Assembly (NCBI RefSeq): GCF_900115685.1
Contig: NZ_FOXJ01000001.1
Span: 2,017,796-2,081,795, forward strand
Source of the DNA: Variovorax sp. 770b2
GTDB taxonomy: Bacteria > Pseudomonadota > Gammaproteobacteria > Burkholderiales > Burkholderiaceae_C
Direction of reading: 5' to 3'
DNA length: 64,000 nt
Both the position numbers and the translations under genes were made by a program. Positions 8,404 through 16,693 of this stretch are shown in pieces; the stretch's first letter is position 1; each line of letters begins with the position of its first letter. The notes beneath the pieces were generated by a model. The model saw nothing but the letters and a program-made list of their open reading frames with translations, was not told the origin of the DNA and did not search any database.

Positions 8404-8937
8404 CTACTTCGATTTGGCCGGGCGGACGGCCATCACCTCGATCTCGACCAGGTAGGCCGGGTTGGCCAGCGCCGCCACCTGCATTGCCGAACGCACCGGC
8501 AATCTCGGCTGCGCCGTGGTGCCGAAGAACTGGGTGTAGCCCTCCATGAAGCCGGCGAAGTCCATCTTGTTGTCCTTGGCCGGATCGCCCACCAGGAACA
8601 CCTGCATCTTCACCACGTCGCCCATCGTGAGGCCCAGGCCCGTGAGGCTCTTCTCGATGGCCTTGAGCACGCCGACGGTCTGGCCCTTGGTGTCGCCGCC
8701 GTAGGCCGCCGCTGTGTTCTTGGGCGCGGCCGCATCCTGCAGCGGCGGCACCTGGCCCGAGAGATACACGTTGGTGAGCGAAGACGGCACCTCGACCGCG
8801 GCCGAGATCGGAAAGGTGGAGTTCGGAATGCGGTGGCGAATGACTTCGTCGGCCGCGTGCGCCGCCCCGGTGCCGGCTGCGAACAGGGCGGCGGCGAGCG
8901 CCAGTTGCTTTGTCTGGGTGAAGTGGGTCATGGTCAT
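8404..8937 (-). CDS. Exported RidA-like protein (YjgF family)
   Basis: 177 aa. A Sec signal peptide ends in AHA at about residue 28, and the rest is a single RidA/YjgF domain. The C-terminal part, with RLPVRSAMQVAALANPAYLVEIEVMAV, keeps the arginine used by active imine/enamine deaminases. RidA proteins hydrolyse imines to carbonyl compounds and ammonia, usually in the cytoplasm, so the signal peptide is unusual. The gene is last in a run with a cytochrome c and a flavin amine oxidase, both also exported. Two ATGs, at 8937 and 8931, are possible; GAGAGACAA lies upstream of the first. The substrate is unknown. Confidence 0.85.
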   Translation of the reverse strand: MTMTHFTQTKQLALAAALFAAGTGAAHAADEVIRHRIPNSTFPISAAVEVPSSLTNVYLSGQVPPLQDAAAPKNTAAAYGGDTKGQTVGVLKAIEKSLTGLGLTMGDVVKMQVFLVGDPAKDNKMDFAGFMEGYTQFFGTTAQPRLPVRSAMQVAALANPAYLVEIEVMAVRPAKSK

Positions 8938-9005
8938 GCGTGTTGTCTCTCTGCTGGGTGGTAGATAGTGGATGGATGAAAGATCTGCCGGATGCCGCAA
9001 CGAGG

Positions 9006-9425
9006 TCAAGGCCGCAGCTTCTTGACGCTCTCCGCGGAGATGGCATCGGGGTACTGATTGCCGAAATGCGTGCGCGCATAGCCGACCACCGAGGCGATCT
9101 GCTCGTCGCTCAGCATCTTGCCGAAGGCGGGCATGCCCTTCTGGCCGTTGATGACCACGTAGAGCGGGTACTCCGCGCTCGCCAGGCGCGGGTTCGATGC
9201 GAGCGGCGGGTAGGCGCCCGCGCCCTTCGCGCCCTGCCCCTGCGCCATGTGGCAGGCCTGGCAGGTGGCGCGGTAGATCGATTCGCCCGAGCTCTCCTGG
9301 AACCGGGGGCCGACGGAGAACGCGGGCTCGGGCGATTGCGCGAAGGCATGCCCGCCGATCGAGGCCAATGCGCCGAGCGAAAGGCCAAGCAGTGCGCGCT
9401 TGAAAGTCGTGAGAGTGTTGTTCAT
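9006..9425 (-). CDS. Exported class I cytochrome c
   Basis: 139 aa with a signal peptide ending near AFA-Q (residue 29). The single haem site CQACH is at residues 55-59, and a Met in KGMPAFGKML is the likely sixth ligand. An AAGGA ribosome binding site precedes the ATG. The gene lies 25 nt after the flavin amine oxidase and 68 nt before the RidA-like gene. By analogy with flavin amine dehydrogenases such as NicA2, which pass electrons to a dedicated cytochrome c, this is the likely electron acceptor of its neighbour. That pairing is inferred from order alone. Confidence 0.9.
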   Translation of the reverse strand: MNNTLTTFKRALLGLSLGALASIGGHAFAQSPEPAFSVGPRFQESSGESIYRATCQACHMAQGQGAKGAGAYPPLASNPRLASAEYPLYVVINGQKGMPAFGKMLSDEQIASVVGYARTHFGNQYPDAISAESVKKLRP

Positions 9426-9450
9426 GGTGGGTGTGTCCTTCACTCTGCGT

Positions 9451-11049
9451 TCATGCAGCCACGGCGCGGGCGTGCAGCCGCTGGATGGCATCGAGCGACG
9501 AGAGCAGCGCGCCCTCCTGCCAGGCCGGAATGTAGGACGCGTGTTCGCCCGCGAGCGCGATGCGCCCGTCGACCTGGCACAGGTTCTTGTAGTGCTTCTG
9601 GCGCGTCTCGTCGGTCCACATGCCGTAGCAGCCGTGCGAGCCCGGCACGCGGTGCCAGCCGACCGAGATGCCGTTGTCGAACTCGCGCGCGTACTGCGGA
9701 TGCAGCTGCGTGCCGAACTCGACCGCGCGGCGCACGCGCTCCTCGGGCGCCATCGCGGTGAATTCGTAGGAGTTCGGGCCGTCGAACACATAAGCGCCCA
9801 GCACCACCGCCTTGCCCTTGGCGCCGTAGCGCGTGGAGGGGTACGAGATGCGCGAGATCGGCAAATCGGTGTAGCTGATGCCGCCGTAGATGTGCTCGTC
9901 TTCTTCCCAGAAGCGGCGCTTGAACTGCAGGCCCACCTTCACCGAGGCGCCATAGGGCACGGCGTTGATCGCCTCCTGCATCGGGGCGCCGACCTGGATG
10001 TCGATCTGGCTCAACACCGACAGCGGAATGGTGCACAGGCACCAGTCGGCCTTGGCCTGCGTGACCGCGCCGCCCTTGGCTTCGTCGGTGTAGGTGACGG
10101 TGACGCCGCGGTCGTTCTGCTCGATCTTGGTGACCTTCGCGCCGTAGCGGATGAGGCTGCCGACTTCTTTCTGGAAGGCCTTGGCGATCATGTCCATGCC
10201 GCCCACGGGCTGGAAGATCGCGCTCTGGAATTCGTAGTCCTGGCCGCTCGCGATGTAACGCCAAAGGTTCGATTGCAGCAGCTCGCTCATGTCCAGCGGC
10301 TTCGATGGCTTGGCCAGCGGCATGAGGCCGCCGCCCGCATCGACTTCATAGCCGCGGCGGTCGCTGCCGATGGGGCCTTCGCGATAGCGGAACTGCGTGT
10401 CGAGCGCACCCCAGCGGCGCAGGCCTTCGAGCAGTTTTTCCTTGTCTTCCTTCGTCAGCGCCGCATCGAGGTTGCCCTGCTGCGTCGCCTTGCCGAGCAA
10501 CTCGGCCACATAGCCCTGGTAGTCGGCCTGCACGTGGCGATAGCGCTGCGGCTTGCCGCCATAGGCCTTGCTCGAATGCACGAGCGCGTTGTAGTTGACC
10601 TGGATGAAAGGCTCGAGCGCAACGCCCAGCCGCTTGCAGTAGCCGAGCACCGCGTGGTGATGAAAAGGTATGCGCCACGGACCCGGGTTGAAGTACTCGC
10701 CCTTCGCAAAGCCGCACTGTTGCGCGGCACCACCGAGCTCGGTGAAGGTGTCGCCACCGCGCAGCGTCCAGCAGCGGCCACCCGCGCGCTGGCTGAACTC
10801 GAGCACCTTCACCGAGTAGCCCGCGGCGCGCAGTTCGAGCGCAGCGGCCATGCCAGCCAGACCCGCACCAAGAACCAGCACCGAAGCGCCCTTCTTTGCA
10901 CCATCGAGTTTCGGAGGACCGCCGTAGTTGGACTCGGCAGCGAAACCCAGGGAGGTCATCGCCTGGTACATCGCGCCGCCACCTGCAGTCTTGCCGATGA
11001 GCGCGAGCAGGTCGCGCCGGCTGAATAGAGTGTTGTTCTTCGTGGTCAT
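9451..11049 (-). CDS. Tat-exported flavin amine oxidase/dehydrogenase
   Basis: 532 aa. The N-terminus carries a twin-arginine signal, SRRDLLALIG at residues 10-19, which would export the folded flavoprotein. The FAD-binding GAGLAG is at 61-66 with GGR at 90-92. The flavin amine oxidase fold continues to a C-terminal FAD-contact segment LAGEHASYIPAWQEGAL. I see no obvious cysteine motif for covalent flavin. The enzyme should oxidise an amine to an imine; the following cytochrome c and RidA-like genes suggest electron transfer to the respiratory chain and imine hydrolysis in the periplasm. The substrate cannot be read from the sequence. The start at 11049 places the Tat motif normally. Confidence 0.88.
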   Translation of the reverse strand: MTTKNNTLFSRRDLLALIGKTAGGGAMYQAMTSLGFAAESNYGGPPKLDGAKKGASVLVLGAGLAGMAAALELRAAGYSVKVLEFSQRAGGRCWTLRGGDTFTELGGAAQQCGFAKGEYFNPGPWRIPFHHHAVLGYCKRLGVALEPFIQVNYNALVHSSKAYGGKPQRYRHVQADYQGYVAELLGKATQQGNLDAALTKEDKEKLLEGLRRWGALDTQFRYREGPIGSDRRGYEVDAGGGLMPLAKPSKPLDMSELLQSNLWRYIASGQDYEFQSAIFQPVGGMDMIAKAFQKEVGSLIRYGAKVTKIEQNDRGVTVTYTDEAKGGAVTQAKADWCLCTIPLSVLSQIDIQVGAPMQEAINAVPYGASVKVGLQFKRRFWEEDEHIYGGISYTDLPISRISYPSTRYGAKGKAVVLGAYVFDGPNSYEFTAMAPEERVRRAVEFGTQLHPQYAREFDNGISVGWHRVPGSHGCYGMWTDETRQKHYKNLCQVDGRIALAGEHASYIPAWQEGALLSSLDAIQRLHARAVAA

Positions 11050-11164
11050 GGAGTGGCTATAAATGTTTGAAACGCCACTGCGAAGGCAGCAGAATCCATG
11101 CCAGACAAGGCACCGCGCGCCCTGCAGGCGGGCCCCATTCCCCGGGAAACTACAATCGCCAACC

Positions 11165-11389
11165 ATGCCCGCCTCCAGCCCCATCGATCAGATCGCCGAG
11201 CGTGTGGAACGCATGCTCGTGCGTCACGAAGAGGTACAGCGCACCAATGCGCTGCTCCAGGAACAGGTCGATGCGCTCACGCGCGAACGCGACGGGCTCA
11301 AGTCGCGGCTCGCCGCGGCACGCACGCGCCTCGACGCGCTGCTCGAGCGGCTGCCGGCCGAACCACCTCCCGAAGACTCCACCGCATGA
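11165..11389 (+). CDS. Small coiled-coil protein, ZapB-like, upstream of zapA
   Basis: 74 aa, almost entirely a predicted coiled coil: IDQIAERVERMLVRHEEVQR, then a heptad-rich stretch through LLEQVD/LLERLP. It resembles the short ZapB/TIGR02449-type proteins found directly before zapA in beta-proteobacteria, which may help stabilise the division ring. Its stop overlaps the zapA start as ATGA. The start at 11165 is preferred because the open frame further upstream has no coiled-coil character. Confidence 0.78.
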   Translation: MPASSPIDQIAERVERMLVRHEEVQRTNALLQEQVDALTRERDGLKSRLAAARTRLDALLERLPAEPPPEDSTA

Positions 11390-11718
11390 AGCAGATAGAA
11401 GTACAGATCATGGGCCAGAGCTATTTGCTCGGCTGTCCCGACGGCGGCGAGCCGCAGTTGCGCGATGCGGTCGAACGCGTGGATGCCGCCATGTGCAAGA
11501 TCCGCGATGCGGGAAAAGTCAAGGCGCGCGATCGCATCGCGGTGCTGGCCTCGCTGAACCTGGCCTTCGACCTGGCGGCACAACAGTCGGTTGCGGTTGC
11601 CGCGCCTGCCGCTGCGCCCGTGCGTGCCACGACCGAGCCCGGAGAAGTCGATGCCAAGGCCGCCCAGCTCATTCAAAAGCTCGATCAGGCGCTGGCCGGC
11701 GATGGTCATTTGCTCTGA
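11386..11718 (+). CDS. zapA: Cell division protein ZapA
   Basis: 110 aa. ZapA cross-links FtsZ filaments at mid-cell. The start MKQIEVQIMGQSYLLGCPDG and the core AVERVDAAMCKIRDAGKVKARDRIAVLASLNLAFDL are typical. The C-terminal Ala-rich part is a helix of the tetramer coiled coil. It is translationally coupled to the upstream coiled-coil gene and is followed by 6S RNA, the arrangement found widely in beta- and gamma-proteobacteria. Confidence 0.92.
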   Translation: MKQIEVQIMGQSYLLGCPDGGEPQLRDAVERVDAAMCKIRDAGKVKARDRIAVLASLNLAFDLAAQQSVAVAAPAAAPVRATTEPGEVDAKAAQLIQKLDQALAGDGHLL

Positions 11719-11755
11719 ATGAACACCATGGACTCATACGGAGCGTAAAATCCGA

Positions 11756-11936
11756 ACTGTCTGCGGTGCGCGTCGGGCTTAATATTTCCTTGTTCCAATG
11801 CTCTCCGGAGCCGGGCTTGGTACATCGCTCGACGGGTGTGATCATCTCGCGTCAGATGAACCCGAAGTCTTGCTGCCCTCGCCCACCTGAACCCTGGTTC
11901 AGGATGCGGGTTCGGCGCCCACTTGCAGACACCTTT
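11756..11936 (+). ncRNA. ssrS: 6S RNA
   Basis: This 281-nt gap after zapA holds a long, mostly closed hairpin RNA. The terminal stem pairs TGTCTGC (11758-11764) with GCAGACA (11925-11931). Between these lie the interrupted arms and central bubble typical of 6S RNA, which binds sigma70 RNA polymerase by imitating an open promoter. A -10 box TAAAAT at 11746-11751 places the 5' end near 11757. The position directly behind zapA matches 6S genes in related bacteria. Ends are estimated. Confidence 0.85.
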
Positions 11937-11946
11937 TTCCATTGGC

Positions 11947-11982
11947 ACGGCCCCCAGCACACACTGCTCGGGGCCGTTGCTT
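11947..11982 (+). terminator. Terminator-like hairpin after 6S RNA
   Basis: ACGGCCCC (11947-11954) pairs with GGGGCCGT (11970-11977), with an inner AGCA/TGCT pairing, followed by TGCTTTG. It sits where the 6S transcript or its precursor should end. The T-tract is short. Confidence 0.5.
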
Positions 11983-12000
11983 TGTCCGAAGACCTGCAAC

Positions 12001-12822
12001 GTGACCGATCTCCTCGACCCCCTCCTGATTCTTGAACTGGCCGCGCTCGGCCTGGGCACCGGCTTTCTCGCGGGCCTGCTGGGCATCGGCGGCGGCATGC
12101 TGATGGTGCCGTTCATCACGATCATCATGGGTCACCGCGGCGTATCGTCCGATCTCGCGGTGAAGATGGCGATCGCCACCTCGATGGCCACGATCATCTT
12201 CACCTCGGTCTCCAGCGTGCGCGCGCACCACAAGCGCGGCGCGGTGCGCTGGGACATCGTCAAGCGCCTGGCACCCGGCATCGTGATCGGCAGCCTGGCC
12301 GGCAGCCTGGGCGTATTCGCGCTGCTCAAGGGCACGGCGCTGGCCATCTTCTTCGCGCTCTTCGTGGGCTTCTCGGCCACGCAGATGTTCCTCGACCGGA
12401 AGCCCAAGCCCACGCGCCAGATGCCGGGCACCGGCGGCCAGCTCGCGGCCGGCGGCGTGATCGGCTTCATCTCGGGCCTGGTGGGCGCGGGCGGCGGCTT
12501 CATCAGCGTGCCGTTCATGGCGTGGTGCAACATCTCGATCCACAACGCGGTGGCCACGAGCGCGGCGCTGGGCTTTCCCATCGCGGTGGCCAACGTGATG
12601 GGCTATGCGATCAGCGGCCAGTCGGTGCAGGGCCTGCCCGCGGGCTCCTTCGGCTACATCTGGCTGCCGGCGCTGGTGGTGATTGCGCTGTGCAGCGTGT
12701 TCACCGCGCCGCTGGGCGCCAGGGCCGCGCACACGCTGCCCGTGAAGAAGCTCAAGCGGGTGTTCGCGAGCATCCTCTACCTGCTCGCCGCCTACATGCT
12801 CTGGAAGGGCCTGCAAGGCTGA
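12001..12822 (+). CDS. TauE/SafE family sulfite/anion exporter
   Basis: 273 aa with seven to eight predicted membrane helices. The two repeated family motifs are clear: GFLAGLLGIGGGMLMVPF near residues 20-37 and GFISGLVGAGGGFISVPF in the second half. Members export sulfite, sulfoacetate or related organosulfur anions, or act with unknown substrates. GTG at 12001 is the best start; the frame is open further upstream but would run into the 6S RNA hairpin. No sulfur-metabolism gene is adjacent, so the substrate is open. Confidence 0.87.
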   Translation: MTDLLDPLLILELAALGLGTGFLAGLLGIGGGMLMVPFITIIMGHRGVSSDLAVKMAIATSMATIIFTSVSSVRAHHKRGAVRWDIVKRLAPGIVIGSLAGSLGVFALLKGTALAIFFALFVGFSATQMFLDRKPKPTRQMPGTGGQLAAGGVIGFISGLVGAGGGFISVPFMAWCNISIHNAVATSAALGFPIAVANVMGYAISGQSVQGLPAGSFGYIWLPALVVIALCSVFTAPLGARAAHTLPVKKLKRVFASILYLLAAYMLWKGLQG

Positions 12823-12880
12823 GGCACGGGTTGGAAAGCACGGGGCTGGAAATAGCCCTTCGGTTCTCGGGTGAGACCCG

Positions 12881-12909
12881 TTGCGACCCACAGGTCGCAG
12901 CCGTATAAC
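12881..12909 (+). promoter_or_regulatory. Promoter of the universal stress gene with dyad in the spacer
   Basis: TTGCGA (12881-12886), a 17-nt spacer, and TATAAC (12904-12909) form a good sigma70-type promoter. The spacer contains a perfect dyad TGCGACC/GGTCGCA (12882-12899, 4-nt gap). Transcription would begin near 12916, which is the A of the ATG. Confidence 0.6.
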
Positions 12910-12915
12910 GGTTTC

Positions 12916-13341
12916 ATGAAAATCCTCATCGCCGTCGATGGCAGCGCCTACACCCGCAAGGCGCTGGACTACCTCGTCGCCAACCGCGCCATGTTCGTGG
13001 ACGGGCACGAGCTCATCGTGGTCCACGTGTGCACCGGCATCTCGGGCCACGTGACGCGGCACCTGAGCAAGGAGATCGTGACGGAGTACTACGCCGAGGA
13101 GAGCGCCAAGGTGCTCGATCCGGTGAAGGCGCTTCTTGCCGAGAAGGGTGTGGGCAACTACACGATCGACAAGCGCCACGGCCATGCGGCCGAGGAAATC
13201 CTCAAGTCGGCCACCGCCGCGCAGGCCGAGCTGATCGTGCTCGGCACCCACGGCCACGGCCTCTTCGGACGCGCGCTGATGGGCTCGGTGGCGACCAAGG
13301 TGATCGGCGAGACCGACATCTCGGTGCTGCTGGTCCAGTAG
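12916..13341 (+). CDS. Universal stress protein (UspA family)
   Basis: 141 aa single Usp domain. It begins MKILIAVDGSAYTRKALDYL and ends with the ATP-binding signature GTHGHGLFGRALMGSVATKV. Such ATP-binding Usp proteins form dimers and take part in stress survival. No Shine-Dalgarno sequence precedes the ATG. The -10 box ends 6 nt before it, so the mRNA is probably leaderless. The gene stands alone between the TauE exporter and the convergent AraC-type regulator. Confidence 0.93.
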   Translation: MKILIAVDGSAYTRKALDYLVANRAMFVDGHELIVVHVCTGISGHVTRHLSKEIVTEYYAEESAKVLDPVKALLAEKGVGNYTIDKRHGHAAEEILKSATAAQAELIVLGTHGHGLFGRALMGSVATKVIGETDISVLLVQ

Positions 13342-13355
13342 CAAGCGCCCGGCTG

Positions 13356-14327
13356 CTACTGCGCCCTCGGCACCTGTGGGTGCCGCCACTCGCGCGGCGA
13401 GCAGCCGAAGCGCTCGCGGAACGCGCGGCTGAAATGCGCCGCATCGTTGAAGCCGCGCCCATACGCGATCTCCCCCACCGGCTTGCCCGCCAGGCGCGGC
13501 TCCAGCAGGTCGCGGCTGCAGGCGTCGAGCCGGCGCTCCCAGATGTACTGCGAGGGCGTCAGCGGCTCGCTCTTGAAGACGCGGTGGATGTGGCTCGCCG
13601 ACACCCCGAGCGAAGCCGCGATGCTGCCCACCGAGAGCGACGGATCGGCCAGTTGCTCGTCGATGCACCGCTTCACGCGCGCAAGGTGGTACGCCGTGAG
13701 GTTACTGAGCGACGGCGCACGCGCCGCCGGCAGCGTCTGCAGGCCCGCCACGAGGATGCTCTGCACGCCGTTGGCCACGGCCAGCGCCGATGCGGGCTGC
13801 AGCGTGTCGATGTCCTCCCGCAGCGTGCGGATCATGCCCAGCAGCAGATGCCCCGCGCCCTCCTTGCCCGACACCGTGGTGGCCGTCAGCGCCTCGGTGT
13901 CGCGCAGTTCGCTGCGCAGGCGCTCGCCGGGCAGCTTGAGCACGATCTGCTCGAAGGTGTCGTCGAAAAGCAGTTGGTAAGGCCGCGTGCTGTCGTACAG
14001 CGCGAAGTCACCGGCCGAGAGCACCGCATCGCGCCCGTCCTGGCGCACCACGCCGCGCCCCTCGGCCTGGATGCTCACGAGGAAATAGTCGTCGCCCGAG
14101 CGCGCGATGTGCCCGCTCGTGCGCATGACCTTCTGCGGACCCGACCTGACCACCGACACGTCCAGGCTGGGCAGCGAGTGCTGGCGGATGCTGCCTTCGA
14201 AGCGGCCGATGTCGTCCGGCCGCACCGGGTCGCACCCGAGCTGCACGTAGACGTTGCAGATCATGTCGGTCCAGTAGGCCAGGCGCTGGTCGCGCGCCAC
14301 GGCATCGGTGCTGAGCAACTGGTTCAT
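13356..14327 (-). CDS. AraC-family regulator of the aldoxime/nitrile locus
   Basis: 323 aa. The N-terminal half resembles the AraC-binding-like domain seen in regulators of the AlkS/FeaR type (RDQRLAYWTDMIC, DDYFLVSIQAEGRG). The C-terminal 100 residues carry two helix-turn-helix units: SLSVGSIAASLGVSASHIHR and PVGEIAYGRGFNDAAHFSRA. It is divergent from the nitrilase and aldoxime dehydratase genes across 177 nt and probably activates them in response to an aldoxime or nitrile. The start MNQLLSTDAVARDQ is preferred over one 36 nt upstream. Confidence 0.88.
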   Translation of the reverse strand: MNQLLSTDAVARDQRLAYWTDMICNVYVQLGCDPVRPDDIGRFEGSIRQHSLPSLDVSVVRSGPQKVMRTSGHIARSGDDYFLVSIQAEGRGVVRQDGRDAVLSAGDFALYDSTRPYQLLFDDTFEQIVLKLPGERLRSELRDTEALTATTVSGKEGAGHLLLGMIRTLREDIDTLQPASALAVANGVQSILVAGLQTLPAARAPSLSNLTAYHLARVKRCIDEQLADPSLSVGSIAASLGVSASHIHRVFKSEPLTPSQYIWERRLDACSRDLLEPRLAGKPVGEIAYGRGFNDAAHFSRAFRERFGCSPREWRHPQVPRAQ

Positions 14328-14504
14328 GGGGGTCCCCGGAAAGCGCATGCAACGCTGGAACAAGAACGCCGCCAGTTCGGATCAAGGCGTTCCGCGGCGG
14401 CGAATCTACGCTTCAAGCAACCCGCATGCCACCGCGCAAACCCGCGTTGGGGGTGTGCGAAGTTGTTTCATCCACCCCACCACCATCACCTCCGGAAGCC
14501 CGCC

Positions 14505-15539
14505 ATGCCCACCACCGTTCATCCCAAGCTCCGCGTCGCCGCCGTTCAGGCCGCGCCCGTGTTCCTCGACCTCGACGGCACCATCGACAAGACCATCGAG
14601 CTCATGGCCCAGGCAGCGGGCCAGGGCGTGAAGCTCATCGCCTTTCCCGAGACCTGGGTGCCCGGCTATCCCTGGTGGATCTGGCTCGATTCGCCCGCCT
14701 GGGGCATGCAGTTCGTGCAGCGCTACCACGACAACTCGCTGGTGGTCGGCTCGGCCGAGTTCGACCGCATCAAGGAGGCCGCACGCAAGCATCGCATCTG
14801 GGTGTCGCTCGGCTACAGCGAGAAGGCCGCGGGCAGCCTCTACATCGCGCAGGCGCTCTTCGACGACCAGGGCAACACCGTGCAGACGCGCCGCAAGCTC
14901 AAGCCCACGCACGTGGAGCGCACCGTGTTCGGCGAAGGCGACGGCGCCGACCTCGCGGTGGCCGAGACGGCCATCGGCAACGTCGGCTCGCTCTCGTGCT
15001 GGGAGCACCTGCAGCCGCTCAGCAAATACGCGATGTATGCGCAGAACGAGCAGATCCACTGCGGCGCGTGGCCCAGCTTCTCGCTCTACCGCGGCGCTGC
15101 CTACGCGCTCGGGCCGGAGGTCAACAACGCGGCGAGCCAGGTGTACGCGGCCGAGGGCCAATGCTTCGTGATCGCGCCGTGCGCCACCGTCTCGCCCGCG
15201 ATGAGCGAGCTGATGTGCACCGATGCCGGCAAGCAGCAGATGCTGCGCACCGGCGGCGGCTTCGCGCGCATCTACGCACCCGACGGCTCGCCGCTCGGCA
15301 CGCCGCTGGCCGAAGACCAGGAGGGCCTGGTGATCGCCGACATCGACCTGGGCATGATCTCGCTCGCCAAGGCGGCGGGCGACCCGAGCGGGCACTACTC
15401 GCGACCCGATGTCACGCAGCTGCTGCTCAACAAGACGCGCCGCGAGCCCGTGGTGCTGCAGCGCACGCCCGAGCCCGATCGCAGCGCACCCGAAGCCGTG
15501 GCCGCGGGCACCGAGCCGCGCCTGCAGCTCGCGGCCTGA
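14505..15539 (+). CDS. Nitrilase
   Basis: 344 aa, nitrilase superfamily branch 1. It hydrolyses nitriles to carboxylic acids and ammonia. The catalytic triad is visible as Glu49 in AFPETW, Lys131 in RRKLKPTH and Cys165 in GSLSCWEHLQPL. Length and the motif ending in WEHLQPL match true nitrilases rather than amidases. It lies 18 nt before an aldoxime dehydratase, so the pair should convert an aldoxime through the nitrile to the acid. Confidence 0.95.
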   Translation: MPTTVHPKLRVAAVQAAPVFLDLDGTIDKTIELMAQAAGQGVKLIAFPETWVPGYPWWIWLDSPAWGMQFVQRYHDNSLVVGSAEFDRIKEAARKHRIWVSLGYSEKAAGSLYIAQALFDDQGNTVQTRRKLKPTHVERTVFGEGDGADLAVAETAIGNVGSLSCWEHLQPLSKYAMYAQNEQIHCGAWPSFSLYRGAAYALGPEVNNAASQVYAAEGQCFVIAPCATVSPAMSELMCTDAGKQQMLRTGGGFARIYAPDGSPLGTPLAEDQEGLVIADIDLGMISLAKAAGDPSGHYSRPDVTQLLLNKTRREPVVLQRTPEPDRSAPEAVAAGTEPRLQLAA

Positions 15540-15557
15540 CCGCACCGGAGCCCCGCC

Positions 15558-16619
15558 ATGGAATCCGCCATTGCCGAGCACCTGAAATGCCCCCGCACGC
15601 GGCACCGCCGCGTCGAGGACGACTACACGCCGCCCTACCCCGTCTGGTCGGCCCGCGCACCGGCTTCGGTGACGCAGGTGGTGATGGGCTATTTCGGCGT
15701 GCAGTCGCGCGGCCCCCAGATGCAGGGCCGCGCCTGCGCCGCGCTGATGAAGATCGCGCGCGATTTCGCGCTGCCCGACGGGCCGGGCCATCACGACCTC
15801 ACGCACTGCGTCGATGCCGACGGCTTCGACAACATGGTCGCGATCGCCTACTGGGACGACGCCGCGGCCTTCGCACGCTGGAGCGCGACGCCCGCCATCA
15901 ACGCATGGTGGCGCTCCGACGAGCGCCTCGCGGAGGGCCTCGGCTACTTCCGCGAAATCGCCTCGCCGCGCGTCGAGCACTTCGAGACCATGTTCAACAC
16001 GCCGGACCGCTTCGAGGGCGTCGGCGTGGTGATGGGAGAGGTCAGCGGTGAGTTGCAGGAGCACGGCTACTGGGGGTCGATGCGCGACCGCATCCCGCTT
16101 TCGCAGACCGATGCGCTGTCGCCCTCGGGCACGCGCGCGGTCATCGCCGGCGCGCCGGCACCGGGCCAGCGCGTGCGCATCGCGGGCCACGAGAACATCG
16201 CGATGATCCGCTCCGGCCAGGAATGGACCGACACCGCCGGCCAGGAGCGCACGCTCTACCTGGAGGAGATGGAGCCGGTGCTGCGCGAAGGCATGGACTT
16301 CTTGCGCGACCAGGGCCTGTCCATCGGCTGCTACAGCAACCGCTACATGCACCACCTCGACGCGAAGGGCGCGCCGCTGCAGAAGTCGTTCGGCCTGAGC
16401 TACTGGCGCTCGCTCGCCGACATGGAGCGCTGGGCCGAATCGCATCCCACGCACGTCGCGATCTTCGGCAGCTTCATGCGCTATGTGCAGGCGCTGAATT
16501 TCCAGCTGCAGCTGCGCGTGTACCACGAGGTGTCGGTGCTCAAGGCCGACGAGCAGAGCTACGAATACATCAACTGCCACGCGCGCAGCGGGCTCATGAA
16601 CGGGCTGTCTGCGGCCTGA
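15558..16619 (+). CDS. oxd: Haem-dependent aldoxime dehydratase
   Basis: 353 aa. Aldoxime dehydratases remove water from R-CH=NOH to give R-CN at a ferrous haem. The residues known from OxdA/OxdRE are at matching positions: Arg178 in RDRIP, Ser219 in MIRSGQ, the proximal haem ligand His299 in ESHPTHVAIFG, and a distal histidine at 323 in VYHEV. The start has GGAG upstream. The gene follows the nitrilase closely, the classic aldoxime-nitrile arrangement described for Bacillus, Rhodococcus and Pseudomonas. Confidence 0.94.
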   Translation: MESAIAEHLKCPRTRHRRVEDDYTPPYPVWSARAPASVTQVVMGYFGVQSRGPQMQGRACAALMKIARDFALPDGPGHHDLTHCVDADGFDNMVAIAYWDDAAAFARWSATPAINAWWRSDERLAEGLGYFREIASPRVEHFETMFNTPDRFEGVGVVMGEVSGELQEHGYWGSMRDRIPLSQTDALSPSGTRAVIAGAPAPGQRVRIAGHENIAMIRSGQEWTDTAGQERTLYLEEMEPVLREGMDFLRDQGLSIGCYSNRYMHHLDAKGAPLQKSFGLSYWRSLADMERWAESHPTHVAIFGSFMRYVQALNFQLQLRVYHEVSVLKADEQSYEYINCHARSGLMNGLSAA

Positions 16620-16693
16620 GAAAAATTCGACGCGCGGGATTGCCTTAGGATTCGCCCCCTCTTTCTCAAGGCCGCAAGGCAAGGACCCCGACC

